This document shows positions 28,438 to 38,217 of a DNA stretch of 64,000 nucleotides, piece after piece. The notes beneath the pieces were generated by a model. That model searched no databases and was not told the DNA's origin. It saw only the letters and a program-made list of their open reading frames with translations. This stretch comes from Bacillus sp. T3. Its GTDB lineage: Bacteria > Bacillota > Bacilli > Bacillales > Cytobacillaceae. How positions within the stretch are numbered: the stretch's first letter is position 1; each line of letters starts with the position of its first letter. Position numbers and translations under genes: made by a program. The stretch lies in contig NZ_CP137761.1 of the NCBI RefSeq assembly GCF_033449965.1, forward strand, positions 1,550,001 through 1,614,000, read 5' to 3'.

Positions 28438-29544
28438 TTGCGAGGCCGTGTATTTGTGATAGGGCTGGGGTTGATCGGTGGATCCCTGGCTCTTTCTATT
28501 AAACGTACTCATAAGGAATCTCATTTGATCGGTTTTGATATTAATGAAAAGCAAAGAAAATTAGCGACCATGCTTGGTGTTGTGGATGAAACAGTTGAAG
28601 AAATCATCGATGGGGCAATTGATGCTGATTTAATTATTATTGCAACACCAGTAAATCAAGCTGAAAAGTTGATTCAGCAGCTTTCAAATATGGATTTAAA
28701 ACAAGGTGTCATTATTACAGATGCGGGTAGCACGAAAGCTAGGATCGTTCAGACTGCAACTTGTTTAACTGAAAAGGGAATTACGTTCATTGGTGGGCAT
28801 CCAATGGCAGGTTCTCATAAAAGTGGTGTGTCGGCAGCAAAATCAATCTTGTTTGAGAATGCTTTTTATTTATTAACTCCTAGTTCTAGTGTAAATCAAG
28901 AGCAAATTGATATATTAATAAAATGGTTTGAAGGCACAAAAGCAAGGTTTTTAATTGTGTCACCTGAAGAACATGATTTTATGACAGGGGTAATCAGTCA
29001 TTTCCCTCATGTTATTGCTGCCTCACTGGTTCATCAAGCGGAACGTTCAAGCCATGAACAGCATCTAGTTACACGGCTGGCTGCAGGTGGGTTTCGTGAT
29101 ATTACGCGGATTGCTTCTAGTAGTCCTGAGATGTGGAGAGATATTTTACTCCAGAATAAGCCAGTCCTGCTTAATATTTTTAGGGAATGGATTGCTGAGA
29201 TGGATCGAGTTACGGGCATGCTTGAAAATGAAAATGGCGAGGCAATCTATCAGTATTTTTTATCAGCAAAACAATATCGGGATGAGATGCCTATCAAAGA
29301 AAAAGGTGCAATTCCAGCTTTTTATGATCTATTTGTGGATGTCCCTGACTATCCAGGGGTTATTTCAGAAATAACAGGTTATTTAGCAAAGGAAAATATA
29401 AGCATAACCAATATACGGATTCGTGAAACAAGGGAAGAAGTATATGGAATCCTCGTGATTAGCTTTCAAACAGAAGAAGACCGCCTAAGAGCTGATCAAT
29501 GTATAAAAAAATATACTAACTTCGAAACCTCTGTCGGTCCATAA
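28438..29544 (+). CDS. tyrA: Prephenate dehydrogenase
   Basis: Oxidative decarboxylation of prephenate to 4-hydroxyphenylpyruvate. The N-terminal [16 protein letters not shown] loop is near residue 10, the [12 protein letters not shown] active-site block near 120, and a C-terminal ACT domain ([20 protein letters not shown]) near 300 suggests feedback control by tyrosine. TTG 28438 lies after AAAGGCGGTGG; the upstream frame overlapping hisC is unlikely to be translated. Length is 368 aa. Confidence 0.94.
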   Translation: MRGRVFVIGLGLIGGSLALSIKRTHKESHLIGFDINEKQRKLATMLGVVDETVEEIIDGAIDADLIIIATPVNQAEKLIQQLSNMDLKQGVIITDAGSTKARIVQTATCLTEKGITFIGGHPMAGSHKSGVSAAKSILFENAFYLLTPSSSVNQEQIDILIKWFEGTKARFLIVSPEEHDFMTGVISHFPHVIAASLVHQAERSSHEQHLVTRLAAGGFRDITRIASSSPEMWRDILLQNKPVLLNIFREWIAEMDRVTGMLENENGEAIYQYFLSAKQYRDEMPIKEKGAIPAFYDLFVDVPDYPGVISEITGYLAKENISITNIRIRETREEVYGILVISFQTEEDRLRADQCIKKYTNFETSVGP

Positions 29545-29576
29545 GAGTAAATTTTTCTTGGGTAAGGGTGATAAAG

Positions 29577-30866
29577 ATGGGACAAGTACAACTACATACA
29601 AATGCAACGAGTTTATCAGGTGAAATAAATATACCTGGTGATAAATCAATATCCCACCGTGCGGTGATGTTTGGAGCCATTGCAAATGGTACAACAACTG
29701 TGACAAACTTTTTGCTTGGTGATGATTGCTTAAGTACAATTTCTTGTTTTCGTAAATTAGGAGTTGTGATTGAGCAAGATGTAAATACCGTAACTATTTA
29801 TGGAAAAGGACTTGAAGGGCTTACAGAGTCTTCCGATATATTGGATGTTGGAAATTCTGGTACAACGATTCGCTTATTGATGGGGATTCTTGCAGGAAGA
29901 CCATTTCACAATGTCTTAGTCGGCGATCATTCGATTGGTAGAAGGCCTATGACGAGGGTGGTTAAACCTCTTTCATTAATGGGTGCCAAAATTGATGGGA
30001 AAAAACAAGGAGAATTCACACCGATTTCAATTAGAGGTGGAGAATTAACAGCGATGGAATACACTTTGCCAGTCGCAAGTGCTCAAGTAAAATCATCGAT
30101 CCTGTTTGCTGGATTGCAAGCAGATGGTACAACAACGATTCATGAGCCAGCAAAGACACGAGATCATACGGAACGGATGATTCGTCAATTTGGTGGAAAA
30201 GTGGAAAGTGAAGGTCTAACTGTAACAATAAATGGTGGCCAATCCTTGACTGCTAGTCATGTTAATGTCCCTGGTGATATTTCCTCAGCAGCTTTCTTTT
30301 TGGTGGCGGGTGCAATTGTTCCAAATAGTAAAATTCTGTTGAAAAATGTTGGTTTAAATCCGACCCGAACAGGGATTATTGATGTGATGAAAGCTATGGG
30401 TGCTGACATTACCATTGTGCCAAATGATTCAGAACAATTTGAACCAACAGGTGATATCATTATTAAAACTTCAGAATTGGTTGGGACAACAATCGAAGGA
30501 GACATGATTCCTAGGTTAATTGATGAAATTCCAATTCTTGCATTACTCGCAACTCAGGCCAATGGAAAAACAGTGATTAAAGACGCCCATGAGTTAAAGG
30601 TTAAAGAAACAAATCGAATTGACACAGTGGTAAATGAGCTTTCAAAGCTTGGGGCATCGATTGAAGCAACAGAGGATGGTATGGTGATTTGCGGAAAATC
30701 AACCTTAAACTCTGGAGAAGTAAGCAGTCATGGTGATCACCGCATTGGGATGATGCTAGCTGTTGCAGCATTAATAACGAAGGGTGAAGTCATCTTAGAA
30801 GATGCAGAAGCCATCTCAGTTTCATACCCACAATTTTTCCAAGACTTAAACAATTTATTACGTTAA
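29577..30866 (+). CDS. aroA: EPSP synthase (3-phosphoshikimate 1-carboxyvinyltransferase)
   Basis: Sixth shikimate step, using PEP; called aroE in B. subtilis. Signatures are [15 protein letters not shown] near residue 20, [20 protein letters not shown] near 95 and [11 protein letters not shown] near 345. The residue after NSGT is T-I-R-L-L, as in class II enzymes, so reduced glyphosate sensitivity is possible (inference). ATG 29577 follows AAGGGTG; an in-frame GTG nine bases earlier overlaps that site. Last gene of the aromatic cluster. Confidence 0.95.
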   Translation: MGQVQLHTNATSLSGEINIPGDKSISHRAVMFGAIANGTTTVTNFLLGDDCLSTISCFRKLGVVIEQDVNTVTIYGKGLEGLTESSDILDVGNSGTTIRLLMGILAGRPFHNVLVGDHSIGRRPMTRVVKPLSLMGAKIDGKKQGEFTPISIRGGELTAMEYTLPVASAQVKSSILFAGLQADGTTTIHEPAKTRDHTERMIRQFGGKVESEGLTVTINGGQSLTASHVNVPGDISSAAFFLVAGAIVPNSKILLKNVGLNPTRTGIIDVMKAMGADITIVPNDSEQFEPTGDIIIKTSELVGTTIEGDMIPRLIDEIPILALLATQANGKTVIKDAHELKVKETNRIDTVVNELSKLGASIEATEDGMVICGKSTLNSGEVSSHGDHRIGMMLAVAALITKGEVILEDAEAISVSYPQFFQDLNNLLR

Positions 30867-30870
30867 TCGT

Positions 30871-30908
30871 CAGGAGCTAGTATCAAAACTAGCTCCTGTT
30901 TTTTTTGA
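30871..30908 (+). terminator. Rho-independent terminator of the aromatic cluster
   Basis: CAGGAGCTAGT and ACTAGCTCCTG form a perfect 11-bp stem, followed by eight T residues. Confidence 0.93.
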
Positions 30909-30984
30909 AATTTACAACTAGCATTCATAATTTCTTGTTTTTTTCATAGCTTGTCATAAGACCGTTTATAAAAGAGGTGGTTTT

Positions 30985-31884
30985 ATGACCTATATCATTG
31001 AGAACGCCAATGTATTAGATGACCAAGCTATAACAACTACTCACTTTTTAATTAAGCAAAACAAAATCGCCTCACGTCCCGCTTCAGTAAATAAATTAAC
31101 TCACATCAGAATGGATGCTAAATCATTCATTATGACACCGACGTCTGTTATGTTTAATCAACAGGTTCCTGAGGACATGCCCTTTCATCAGTTGAAGCAG
31201 TACTACCTCGACTCTTTTATTAAGAAGGGTTGTACAACATTGCTGACGACGGCTCAGATTCAATTAGAGTCAGAGTTTCTCCTCAAAATAAAGCAAAAGC
31301 GTTCACAACTAATTACGAGTCCAATTGATTATATCATCGGGGTAAAAATCCCAGTCCAGCTTCTAACCCCTAGCTTCATTCGAAAGTGCAAAAAAGAGAA
31401 AATACCAGTTGTTTTTGTGGAAATTGACGACTTGTCTGAACTTTCTTCAATTCCGTGGGGTTGGGTTCGTGAAGCAATGTTTCCTTACAATGCACCATTA
31501 GTTCCGATTTTTGGCAATGGCTCGAGTAAGGAGTTAATAAAGTCAACGGATCTTTGGAGAAAAATAACCGTCCAAGAGAAGATACCATCCTTACAAAATG
31601 AGCTAACAGAATCTATTCCAATCGCCAAGCAAGACCTTGCTAAAATCGGAATTTACCCGCTCAAATCTAACCTACTTCATGGAGGAGAATTGAGCTATAA
31701 TATGTATTTAATGGGGAATGAAAGCAGACAAGTTGAAGAAATGAGTTTGTTTCATTATCATAATCATAGATTAGTGTTAACAATGCACAAAGGAAAAATG
31801 ATACGTGTTGGTGATAAAACGTCATTTTGCTCTGGATTTGGAGAGCAAGTAATGATTAATAAGCCTTCGTTTTATTCATTCTAG
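30985..31884 (+). CDS. Unrecognised protein with amidohydrolase-like N-terminus
   Basis: A 299 aa soluble protein. The first 30 residues (YIIENANVLDDQAITTTHFLIKQNKI) resemble the small beta domain that opens amidohydrolases. SYNMYLMGNESRQVEE and HKGKMIRVGDK near the C-terminus could be its returning strand. The metal-binding HxH of true amidohydrolases is not visible, so it may be a non-catalytic relative. The start follows AAAGAGGTGG. It lies between aroA and the TPR gene ypiA, with the next start 22 bases after its stop. I cannot assign a function. Confidence 0.55.
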   Translation: MTYIIENANVLDDQAITTTHFLIKQNKIASRPASVNKLTHIRMDAKSFIMTPTSVMFNQQVPEDMPFHQLKQYYLDSFIKKGCTTLLTTAQIQLESEFLLKIKQKRSQLITSPIDYIIGVKIPVQLLTPSFIRKCKKEKIPVVFVEIDDLSELSSIPWGWVREAMFPYNAPLVPIFGNGSSKELIKSTDLWRKITVQEKIPSLQNELTESIPIAKQDLAKIGIYPLKSNLLHGGELSYNMYLMGNESRQVEEMSLFHYHNHRLVLTMHKGKMIRVGDKTSFCSGFGEQVMINKPSFYSF

Positions 31885-31906
31885 TAAATCTTGAAAGGAA
31901 CAACCA

Positions 31907-33169
31907 ATGGATACAGTACATGAAATCATCTCTCTTTTAGAAAACGGTGAACAAAGTAAGGCAATTCAAAAATACAAAAACATTCTTGCTAATGGGATTC
32001 CCGAAGAAAAGTATGATCTTGCAAGTGAATTAACACGATTAGGATTTTTAGAGGAAGCAGAGGCACTATATAAACAATTAATACAACAGTTTCCTGAAGA
32101 AGGAGAGTTAATGGTTCTCCTAGCTGAAATTTATATGGAGTTGGGTCAAGAGGAAGAAGCTATGCTCCTTCTTGAAAAAATTGATGTACAGGACGAAAGC
32201 TTTCCGCAATCTTTATTACTCCTGGCAGATTTATATCAAATGAATGGATTATTTGAGGTTAGTGAGCAAAAATTACTAACAGCAAAAGATCTGTTGCCAG
32301 AAGAAGAAGTAATTGATTTTGCATTAGCGGAACTCTACGCGGAGATTGGGAAGTTTGCTGAGGCAATCCATTCGTATGAAAGCGTTTTATCAAAGGGTAC
32401 AAAAGAAATATTAGGCATCCAGATTGAACAACGTCTTGCTGAAATGCTTAGTGCAAGTGGGTCTTTTGAAGCGGCTCTTCCATATTATGAGCGAGCGCTA
32501 AAGGAAAAGCTTGAAATTAATACTTTGTTTGGTTATGCTCTAACCGCTTATCAAGCCGATGCAAATAAAACGGCGATTGATAAGTTCGAAGAGCTAAAGG
32601 AATTGGATCCTGAGTATCATTCCTTATATTTAATGCTGGCAAAAGCATATGAGAAGGAAGAAATGATAGAGAAAAGCTTCGAAACGATCTTGGAGGGAAT
32701 CCGTTTTGATGAGTTTAATAAAGATTTATACTACTTAGGTGGAAAGCTTGCGCTGAAACTAGGTAATGAGGAAGAGGCAGAAAGACTATTGCGTGAGGCT
32801 ATTGCGCTGGACCCAGGATTTACTGAGGGGGTACTTACCTTAAATAAACTTCTGCTGATTCAGGAGCGATATGAAGAAGTAATCGACCTTGCTAAGCATG
32901 TTGAATCAGTTCATGAAGTGGAGCCCCAGCTACTTTGGGATGAGGCGGTAGCATTTCAGCATTTAGAGGAGTATTCAGAAGCATTAAACAAATACCAATT
33001 AGCATATACTTACTTTAAGAATCATCAAGAATTTTTAAAGGATTATGGATATTTTCTAATTGAAGAAGGAAAAAGTGTTAAGGCTGTCGAAATTTTTAGT
33101 GAATTACTAAAACAAGACCCAAGCAATACTGAATATCAAGAAATATTGGAACGTTTAACAGATTTTTAG
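31907..33169 (+). CDS. ypiA: YpiA, tetratricopeptide-repeat protein
   Basis: A 420 aa acidic protein made of about eleven TPR units (for example the segments beginning [20 protein letters not shown] and [20 protein letters not shown]). There is no signal peptide or catalytic domain, so it is a cytoplasmic scaffold. It precedes ypiB as in B. subtilis. The B. subtilis pair has been linked to MurA proteolysis through ClpCP; I infer the same context here. Confidence 0.85.
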   Translation: MDTVHEIISLLENGEQSKAIQKYKNILANGIPEEKYDLASELTRLGFLEEAEALYKQLIQQFPEEGELMVLLAEIYMELGQEEEAMLLLEKIDVQDESFPQSLLLLADLYQMNGLFEVSEQKLLTAKDLLPEEEVIDFALAELYAEIGKFAEAIHSYESVLSKGTKEILGIQIEQRLAEMLSASGSFEAALPYYERALKEKLEINTLFGYALTAYQADANKTAIDKFEELKELDPEYHSLYLMLAKAYEKEEMIEKSFETILEGIRFDEFNKDLYYLGGKLALKLGNEEEAERLLREAIALDPGFTEGVLTLNKLLLIQERYEEVIDLAKHVESVHEVEPQLLWDEAVAFQHLEEYSEALNKYQLAYTYFKNHQEFLKDYGYFLIEEGKSVKAVEIFSELLKQDPSNTEYQEILERLTDF

Positions 33170-33219
33170 GGATACTCGGCATTAAAAAATATGGTGTATT
33201 ACAGAGGAGGGAAGCAAAC

Positions 33220-33762
33220 ATGACGACCCCTGTATCTGTCAACGAGAAAAAGGATTTTATTCGTTGGTTTCTTAACCATTATCAGTTAAAACGTAGAGAA
33301 TGTGTTTGGATTTTGAATTATTTAATGAGCCACGACCAACTCATGGAAAAGGTACATTTTGTTGATCAAGCACAGTTTTGTCCACGGGGACTGATTATGT
33401 CCACCCATTGTGTCGATGAAGTTCCATTTCGGTTTTATAAGGAAAATGTCATGACAACCGATGCAGAAAAATCATTTCATGATATTCGGTTAAATCGTGA
33501 TGAAGAGATTTTCATTCAATTAAACTTTCATGCTTCCAACAAGACTCATCAGTATGCAGCTGTCCAAGAAGATAATCCGTTTATGCCAAGAAACGTTAAG
33601 GTTAATGAATCAGATCGTATTGTTGTCGAGCGTTTTTTAGCTGAGAGCATTAAGCGATACCAAGAGGAAAAGCTTCTAGAGGAGATAGATGCTGCATTAG
33701 ATCAGCACGATGAGAGGTCATTTCAAGTCCTAACTGATAAGCTAAAGAAATTAAATATGTAA
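33220..33762 (+). CDS. ypiB: YpiB/ReoY-family protein (UPF0302)
   Basis: A 180 aa protein matching the UPF0302 family: [20 protein letters not shown] at the start and the [18 protein letters not shown] block near residue 60. The C-terminal third is acidic and helical. The Listeria homologue ReoY promotes ClpCP-dependent degradation of MurA and so controls peptidoglycan synthesis (established for that family). The ATG lies after GGAGGG. A terminator ends the ypiA-ypiB unit. Confidence 0.88.
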   Translation: MTTPVSVNEKKDFIRWFLNHYQLKRRECVWILNYLMSHDQLMEKVHFVDQAQFCPRGLIMSTHCVDEVPFRFYKENVMTTDAEKSFHDIRLNRDEEIFIQLNFHASNKTHQYAAVQEDNPFMPRNVKVNESDRIVVERFLAESIKRYQEEKLLEEIDAALDQHDERSFQVLTDKLKKLNM

Positions 33763-33766
33763 TTTC

Positions 33767-33803
33767 AAAACGGCTTACTTGCAAAAGTAAGCCGTTTTGT
33801 TTA
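33767..33803 (+). terminator. Rho-independent terminator after ypiB
   Basis: AAAACGGCTTACTT and AAGTAAGCCGTTTT form a perfect stem with a four-base loop, and T residues follow. Confidence 0.92.
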
Positions 33804-33909
33804 CGTTATAAGAGAAATATGTTGAAAAAGGAAGAATATGCAAGTAATGCTTCGTTTGGGCGTATTATTTGCATTCAATAGGTACATATAGATGAGGAGG
33901 GATTGTTTA

Positions 33910-34371
33910 GTGAAATGGAACCCACAGGATATCGAGATTTATACGAAATCGAAGGAATATGTCGATACTGCCGTTATTCCATTATTGCCAATAAGCTTTG
34001 ATAGTGAGATGGGACAAGCTGCAGAGATGTCGGAATTTAGTACACTCGTAACAGGACAATTAGAAAGACAGTTTCGAGGACGATTACTTTTGCTACCAGG
34101 TTTTTCCTATTTAAAGAGTTTTGAAGAATCTAAGGTGGATGAATTGTTACTATGGGAATCAAAATTATTAGAGAACGGTTTTAGTCATGTTTTTTATTTG
34201 ACATCTGACTTGTATTGGAAATCGATCGAGTCCCGTCTTAATGGAACGTTAATTTGGATACCTGCGATACCATTAGAATCAATGCAGGATTCACAAAAGA
34301 TTTCCCTCATTGATAGTCAGGTAAAACAGATGATAACGTTGTTTACTGGCGAATGGAACAAAAAAGAATAA
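33910..34371 (+). CDS. ypiF: YpiF, DUF2487-type protein
   Basis: A 153 aa soluble protein of unknown function, recognised mainly by its place just before qcrA and by the opening KWNPQDIEIYTKSKEYVDTAV. GTG 33910 is preferred because AGGAGG sits nine bases ahead. The ATG at 33892 lies on the edge of that site. Confidence 0.75.
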   Translation: MKWNPQDIEIYTKSKEYVDTAVIPLLPISFDSEMGQAAEMSEFSTLVTGQLERQFRGRLLLLPGFSYLKSFEESKVDELLLWESKLLENGFSHVFYLTSDLYWKSIESRLNGTLIWIPAIPLESMQDSQKISLIDSQVKQMITLFTGEWNKKE

Positions 34372-34510
34372 ATATTTTGAAAGTTAGACAGATTCCGTCA
34401 AGTATATTATTGACCTTGTCTAAAGATTGATATATCATGATTATGTCCTAGTTTTATATGATGATTGAAAAGTCTCGTGAACTTAACTTTGTAACAGGGG
34501 GGGGATAAGC

Positions 34511-35011
34511 ATGAGCAAGCATCGAGTATCAAGACGTCAGTTCTTGAATTACACTCTTACAGGGGTAGGAGGATTTATGGCGGCAGGAATGTTAATGCCG
34601 ATGGTTCGATTTGCAATTGATCCAGTGTTAGCTGCAAATGCTGGTGGAGATTTTATTCCAACAAAGCAAAAGGTCGCAGACTTAACATCTGAACCGGTTC
34701 GTGTCGATTTTACTTTTAAACAAAAGGATGCTTGGTACGAATCAGAAGTAACAAATACAGCTTGGGTGTATAAGGATGACAAAGGGGAAATTGTTGCACT
34801 TTCACCAATCTGTAAGCATTTAGGTTGTACAGTGGACTGGAATACTTCCAAGGAACATAAAGAGCAGTTCTTCTGTCCATGTCATATGGGGCGTTATACA
34901 AAGGACGGTACAAACGTAGCGGGTACTCCGCCAATGGCACCGCTTGATGTATACCCATATAAAGAAAAAGATGGCTACCTACAATTAGGTAAAGCTAAAC
35001 CAAGAGCCTAA
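34511..35011 (+). CDS. qcrA: Menaquinol:cytochrome c reductase, Rieske iron-sulfur subunit
   Basis: Rieske [2Fe-2S] protein of the b6c-type complex. A twin-arginine signal SRRQFL near residue 7 and one membrane segment indicate Tat insertion. The cluster ligands are in CKHLGCTVDW and CPCHMGRY near residues 104 and 124. The 166 aa length is normal. Start follows a G-rich ribosome site. First gene of qcrABC. Confidence 0.96.
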   Translation: MSKHRVSRRQFLNYTLTGVGGFMAAGMLMPMVRFAIDPVLAANAGGDFIPTKQKVADLTSEPVRVDFTFKQKDAWYESEVTNTAWVYKDDKGEIVALSPICKHLGCTVDWNTSKEHKEQFFCPCHMGRYTKDGTNVAGTPPMAPLDVYPYKEKDGYLQLGKAKPRA

Positions 35012-35025
35012 AGGGGGCGTAATCA

Positions 35026-35700
35026 TTGTTAAACAAAATTTACGATTGGGTAGATGAACGTTTAGATATTACGCCTTTGTGGCGCGATATTGCTGACCAC
35101 GAAGTTCCAGAGCACGTAAATCCGGCACATCATTTTTCTGCCTTTGTTTACTGCTTCGGTGGTCTAACGTTCTTTATCACTGTTATTCAGATTTTGTCTG
35201 GGATGTTTCTAACCATGTATTATGTACCAGATATTAAGAATGCATGGGAATCAGTTTACTATTTACAAAATGAAGTAGCTTTTGGGCAAATTGTTCGTGG
35301 AATGCACCATTGGGGCGCAAGTTTAGTAATTGTCATGATGTTCTTACATACTCTTCGTGTGTTTTTCCAAGGAGCTTATAAAAAACCACGTGAATTAAAC
35401 TGGGTTGTCGGCGTACTTATTTTCTTCGTTATGCTCGGCCTTGGTTTAACAGGTTATCTGTTACCGTGGGATATGAAAGCGCTATTTGCGACAAAGGTAA
35501 CACTACAAATCATGGATTCTATTCCATTGATTGGGCCATATATTAAAACCTTAATGTCTGGACATCCAGATATCGTTGGAGCACAAACATTAACACGATT
35601 CTTTGCTATTCATGTGTTCTTCTTACCAGCTGCATTGTTTGGGTTAATGGCTGCTCACTTCATGATGATTCGTAAACAAGGTATCTCAGGACCACTATAA
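35026..35700 (+). CDS. qcrB: Menaquinol:cytochrome c reductase, cytochrome b subunit
   Basis: Cytochrome b6-type subunit of 224 aa with four membrane helices. Haem-ligand histidines are in GMHHWGASLVIVMMFLHTLR (helix B) and RFFAIHVFFLPA (helix D). The C-terminal end MMIRKQGISGPL is typical. It has a TTG start after AAGGGGGCG, 14 bases behind qcrA. Confidence 0.96.
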   Translation: MLNKIYDWVDERLDITPLWRDIADHEVPEHVNPAHHFSAFVYCFGGLTFFITVIQILSGMFLTMYYVPDIKNAWESVYYLQNEVAFGQIVRGMHHWGASLVIVMMFLHTLRVFFQGAYKKPRELNWVVGVLIFFVMLGLGLTGYLLPWDMKALFATKVTLQIMDSIPLIGPYIKTLMSGHPDIVGAQTLTRFFAIHVFFLPAALFGLMAAHFMMIRKQGISGPL

Positions 35701-35761
35701 AAATAGTACTTTATGTTATTTATACGATTTAATCATAGGGTTAAAGGAGGGGGATTGCTCA

Positions 35762-36529
35762 ATGCATCACGGTAAAGGTATGAAGTTCGTAGGCGACTCT
35801 CGTGTCTCTGCAGAACGAAAACCTAATGTTCCGAAGGATTATTCGGAGTACCCTGGTAAAACGGAAGCGTTTTGGCCAAACTTTCTTTTAAAAGAATGGA
35901 TGGTTGGGGCAGTTTTCTTAGTTGGTTATTTATGTTTAACGATTGCTCATCCTTCACCGCTTGAACGGATAGCAGATCCAACAGATACAGGTTACATTCC
36001 GTTACCAGACTGGTATTTCTTATTTCTGTATCAATTATTAAAGTATTCTTATGCTTCAGGTCCATACACCATTATCGGTGCCATGGTTATTCCTGGCTTG
36101 GCATTTGGAGGATTGTTGCTTGCACCATTCATTGATCGTGGACCACAGCGTCGACCATCAAAGCGTCCATTAGCAACAGGCTTTATGTTACTTGCATTAG
36201 CGTCTATTTTCTATCTAACTTGGGAATCGGTTGCAACTCATGACTGGGACGCTGCAAAAGCGCAAGGTCAAATTGTAGCTGAAGCTGAGTTTGATAAAGA
36301 ATCAGATGGCTACAAAGTTTATCAAGATCAAGGCTGTATCAATTGTCATGGTGACAATTTGCAGGGTGGAGCAGGAGCGCCTGCGCTAGTCGACAACGGA
36401 CTTGCACCGGATAAAATCGCAAATATTGCGAAAAATGGTCAAAATGCAATGCCACCAGGCATGTTTAAGGGAACTGATGAAGAACTTAAACAGCTTACTG
36501 AGTTTATTTCCAGTGTAAAAAGTAAATAA
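35762..36529 (+). CDS. qcrC: Menaquinol:cytochrome c reductase, fused subunit IV/cytochrome c
   Basis: A 255 aa fusion of a subunit IV-like part with three membrane helices and a C-terminal cytochrome c domain. The haem-binding CINCHG is near residue 193 and the distal methionine is in AMPPGMF near 229. This is the Bacillus-type arrangement, distinct from cyanobacterial b6f. The ATG follows AAAGGAGGGGG. Confidence 0.96.
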   Translation: MHHGKGMKFVGDSRVSAERKPNVPKDYSEYPGKTEAFWPNFLLKEWMVGAVFLVGYLCLTIAHPSPLERIADPTDTGYIPLPDWYFLFLYQLLKYSYASGPYTIIGAMVIPGLAFGGLLLAPFIDRGPQRRPSKRPLATGFMLLALASIFYLTWESVATHDWDAAKAQGQIVAEAEFDKESDGYKVYQDQGCINCHGDNLQGGAGAPALVDNGLAPDKIANIAKNGQNAMPPGMFKGTDEELKQLTEFISSVKSK

Positions 36530-36537
36530 GTAATAAA

Positions 36538-36567
36538 GGCTGACGAATTTTTCGTCAGCTTTTTTTA
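36538..36567 (+). terminator. Rho-independent terminator of qcrABC
   Basis: GCTGACGAA and TTCGTCAGC form a tight stem followed by seven T residues. Confidence 0.92.
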
Positions 36568-36629
36568 TAGCTAAATAGTATTATGTGTAAGATAATCTAT
36601 ATAAATATATTATTTTCAGGTGGTGCTCC

Positions 36630-37226
36630 ATGGCGTTTATTTATGCAGTATTAGCAAATCGAAAAATATTATGGTTACTTTTAATAATTAACATTATTGG
36701 AACCATTTATGGTTATATTTGGTATGGATGGCAATTATCCGAAACACCGGTTATTTTTTTGCCGTTTGTTCCAGATAGTCCAACCGCGAGCTTGTTTTTT
36801 GTATTTGTAATCATTGCTTTTTTGTTAGGCAGGAACTGGCCGCTATTTGAAGCTTTGGCGATTGTGACATTGGTTAAGTATGGAATTTGGGCAGTAGTGA
36901 TGAATATTTTAGTAGGGATTGTAAATAACGGCCTTGATTTTGTAGCTTATATGCTAATTTCATCACATTTGGCAATGGCGGTCCAAGGTGTACTATATGC
37001 GCCTTTCTATCGAATCAAGCCATGGCATATAGTCGTGACAGCTATCTGGGTTATACATAATGAAATGATTGATTATGTTTTTCACATGATGCCTCGATAT
37101 CATATGTTGGATTTATATACGGATAAAATTGGTTATTTTACGTTTTGGTTGAGCATTTTTTCACTTGCCCTAACCTATTTCCTCTGTTTAAGAAAAGATC
37201 GATATACTCTTAACATAAACAATTAA
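36630..37226 (+). CDS. ypjA: YpjA, DUF1405 membrane protein
   Basis: A 198 aa protein with about six hydrophobic helices. Conserved-looking segments are GTIYGYIWYGWQL in the first third and HNEMIDYVFHMMPRYH in the last third. No function is established. It follows qcrC, as in B. subtilis, and precedes ypjB. Confidence 0.82.
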   Translation: MAFIYAVLANRKILWLLLIINIIGTIYGYIWYGWQLSETPVIFLPFVPDSPTASLFFVFVIIAFLLGRNWPLFEALAIVTLVKYGIWAVVMNILVGIVNNGLDFVAYMLISSHLAMAVQGVLYAPFYRIKPWHIVVTAIWVIHNEMIDYVFHMMPRYHMLDLYTDKIGYFTFWLSIFSLALTYFLCLRKDRYTLNINN

Positions 37227-37298
37227 TTCTTGTACCTTTACTGGTCTAAACTTGTCCGTCCTCTCATACATATTACTAGTAGTTTGAGGGGGACAAGA

Positions 37299-38093
37299 AT
37301 GAAAACAAAGGGGTTCATTTTATTTTTGGCTTTTTTCCTTATGCCAATAGTTTCAGTTAGAGCAGAACCAACCTCGACAATCAATAATTTTGATCATATA
37401 TCAGATGAGGCCCTGCAAATGGTGAAGTTGCATCGTTACGATGATGCAGAAAAATTATTGAATTATTTTTCTGAACAATATTTAGTTAAGCTTGAAAATG
37501 AGCCAAGCTATAGTAAAGACGAAATAAGAATCATTTCAGTAGCTCATTATGACGCGCTGGAAGCAATCAAAAATGAGAATATGCCTCATGATGAAAAAAT
37601 GAATATCGTAACAAAATTCAGGCTTGTCATGGATGCGATATCTTCTGGGAATCAGCCCTTGTGGACTGAAATGGAAGAACCGATCATGACTGTATTTCAA
37701 AATGCAAAAAAAGCTGCATATAACGGTAATAATGAAAATTTTCATTCAAATTTCAATTCGTTTTTATCCCTATATAATATGATTTATCCGAGTTTGAAAA
37801 TCGATATTCCAGCGGAACAAATTGTGAGCCTTGATGCAAAGGTCAGCTATATAGACCAGTACCGCCCAAAGGTTCTCAAGGAAGCAGCGAATCAAGAGGA
37901 GTTAGAGGCAATTGGTAGTGATTTGCAATCAATTTTCGATGGAATGACAGAGGATGAAGCAGACCCAAGTCTTTGGTGGGTCATCATTTCAACCGGAAGT
38001 ATCATCATCGTCACCTTATCTTATGTAGGTTGGAGAAAATATAAAGGGGATCAGGAACAAGAAAAAAATAGGCCAACAAAGCTGAAAGAATAA
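37299..38093 (+). CDS. ypjB: YpjB, sporulation-associated membrane protein
   Basis: A 264 aa protein with an N-terminal signal peptide (ending near residue 23, VRAEP), an extracytoplasmic helical domain and a C-terminal membrane helix (WWVIISTGSIIIVTLSYVGW) with a basic tail. The family is annotated as sporulation protein YpjB; its biochemical role is unknown to me. ATG 37299 follows GAGGGGG and begins the signal peptide; the longer upstream frame has no such site. Confidence 0.8.
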   Translation: MKTKGFILFLAFFLMPIVSVRAEPTSTINNFDHISDEALQMVKLHRYDDAEKLLNYFSEQYLVKLENEPSYSKDEIRIISVAHYDALEAIKNENMPHDEKMNIVTKFRLVMDAISSGNQPLWTEMEEPIMTVFQNAKKAAYNGNNENFHSNFNSFLSLYNMIYPSLKIDIPAEQIVSLDAKVSYIDQYRPKVLKEAANQEELEAIGSDLQSIFDGMTEDEADPSLWWVIISTGSIIIVTLSYVGWRKYKGDQEQEKNRPTKLKE

Positions 38094-38149
38094 GTAGTTG
38101 AGATTGATATTTAGAAATTTGGCACTTCAGGTGATTATCTAAATCAATA

Positions 38150-38193
38150 AAACCTCTGAAATCTAATGAAATAGTGATTTCAGAGGTTTTTTA
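38150..38193. terminator. Bidirectional terminator between ypjB and ypjC
   Basis: AAACCTCTGAAATC and GATTTCAGAGGTTTT pair across a 12-base loop, with A and T runs on the two sides. It serves the converging genes. Confidence 0.92.
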
Positions 38194-38217
38194 TGTACAT
38201 TGAAAACCTTCAAAAGG

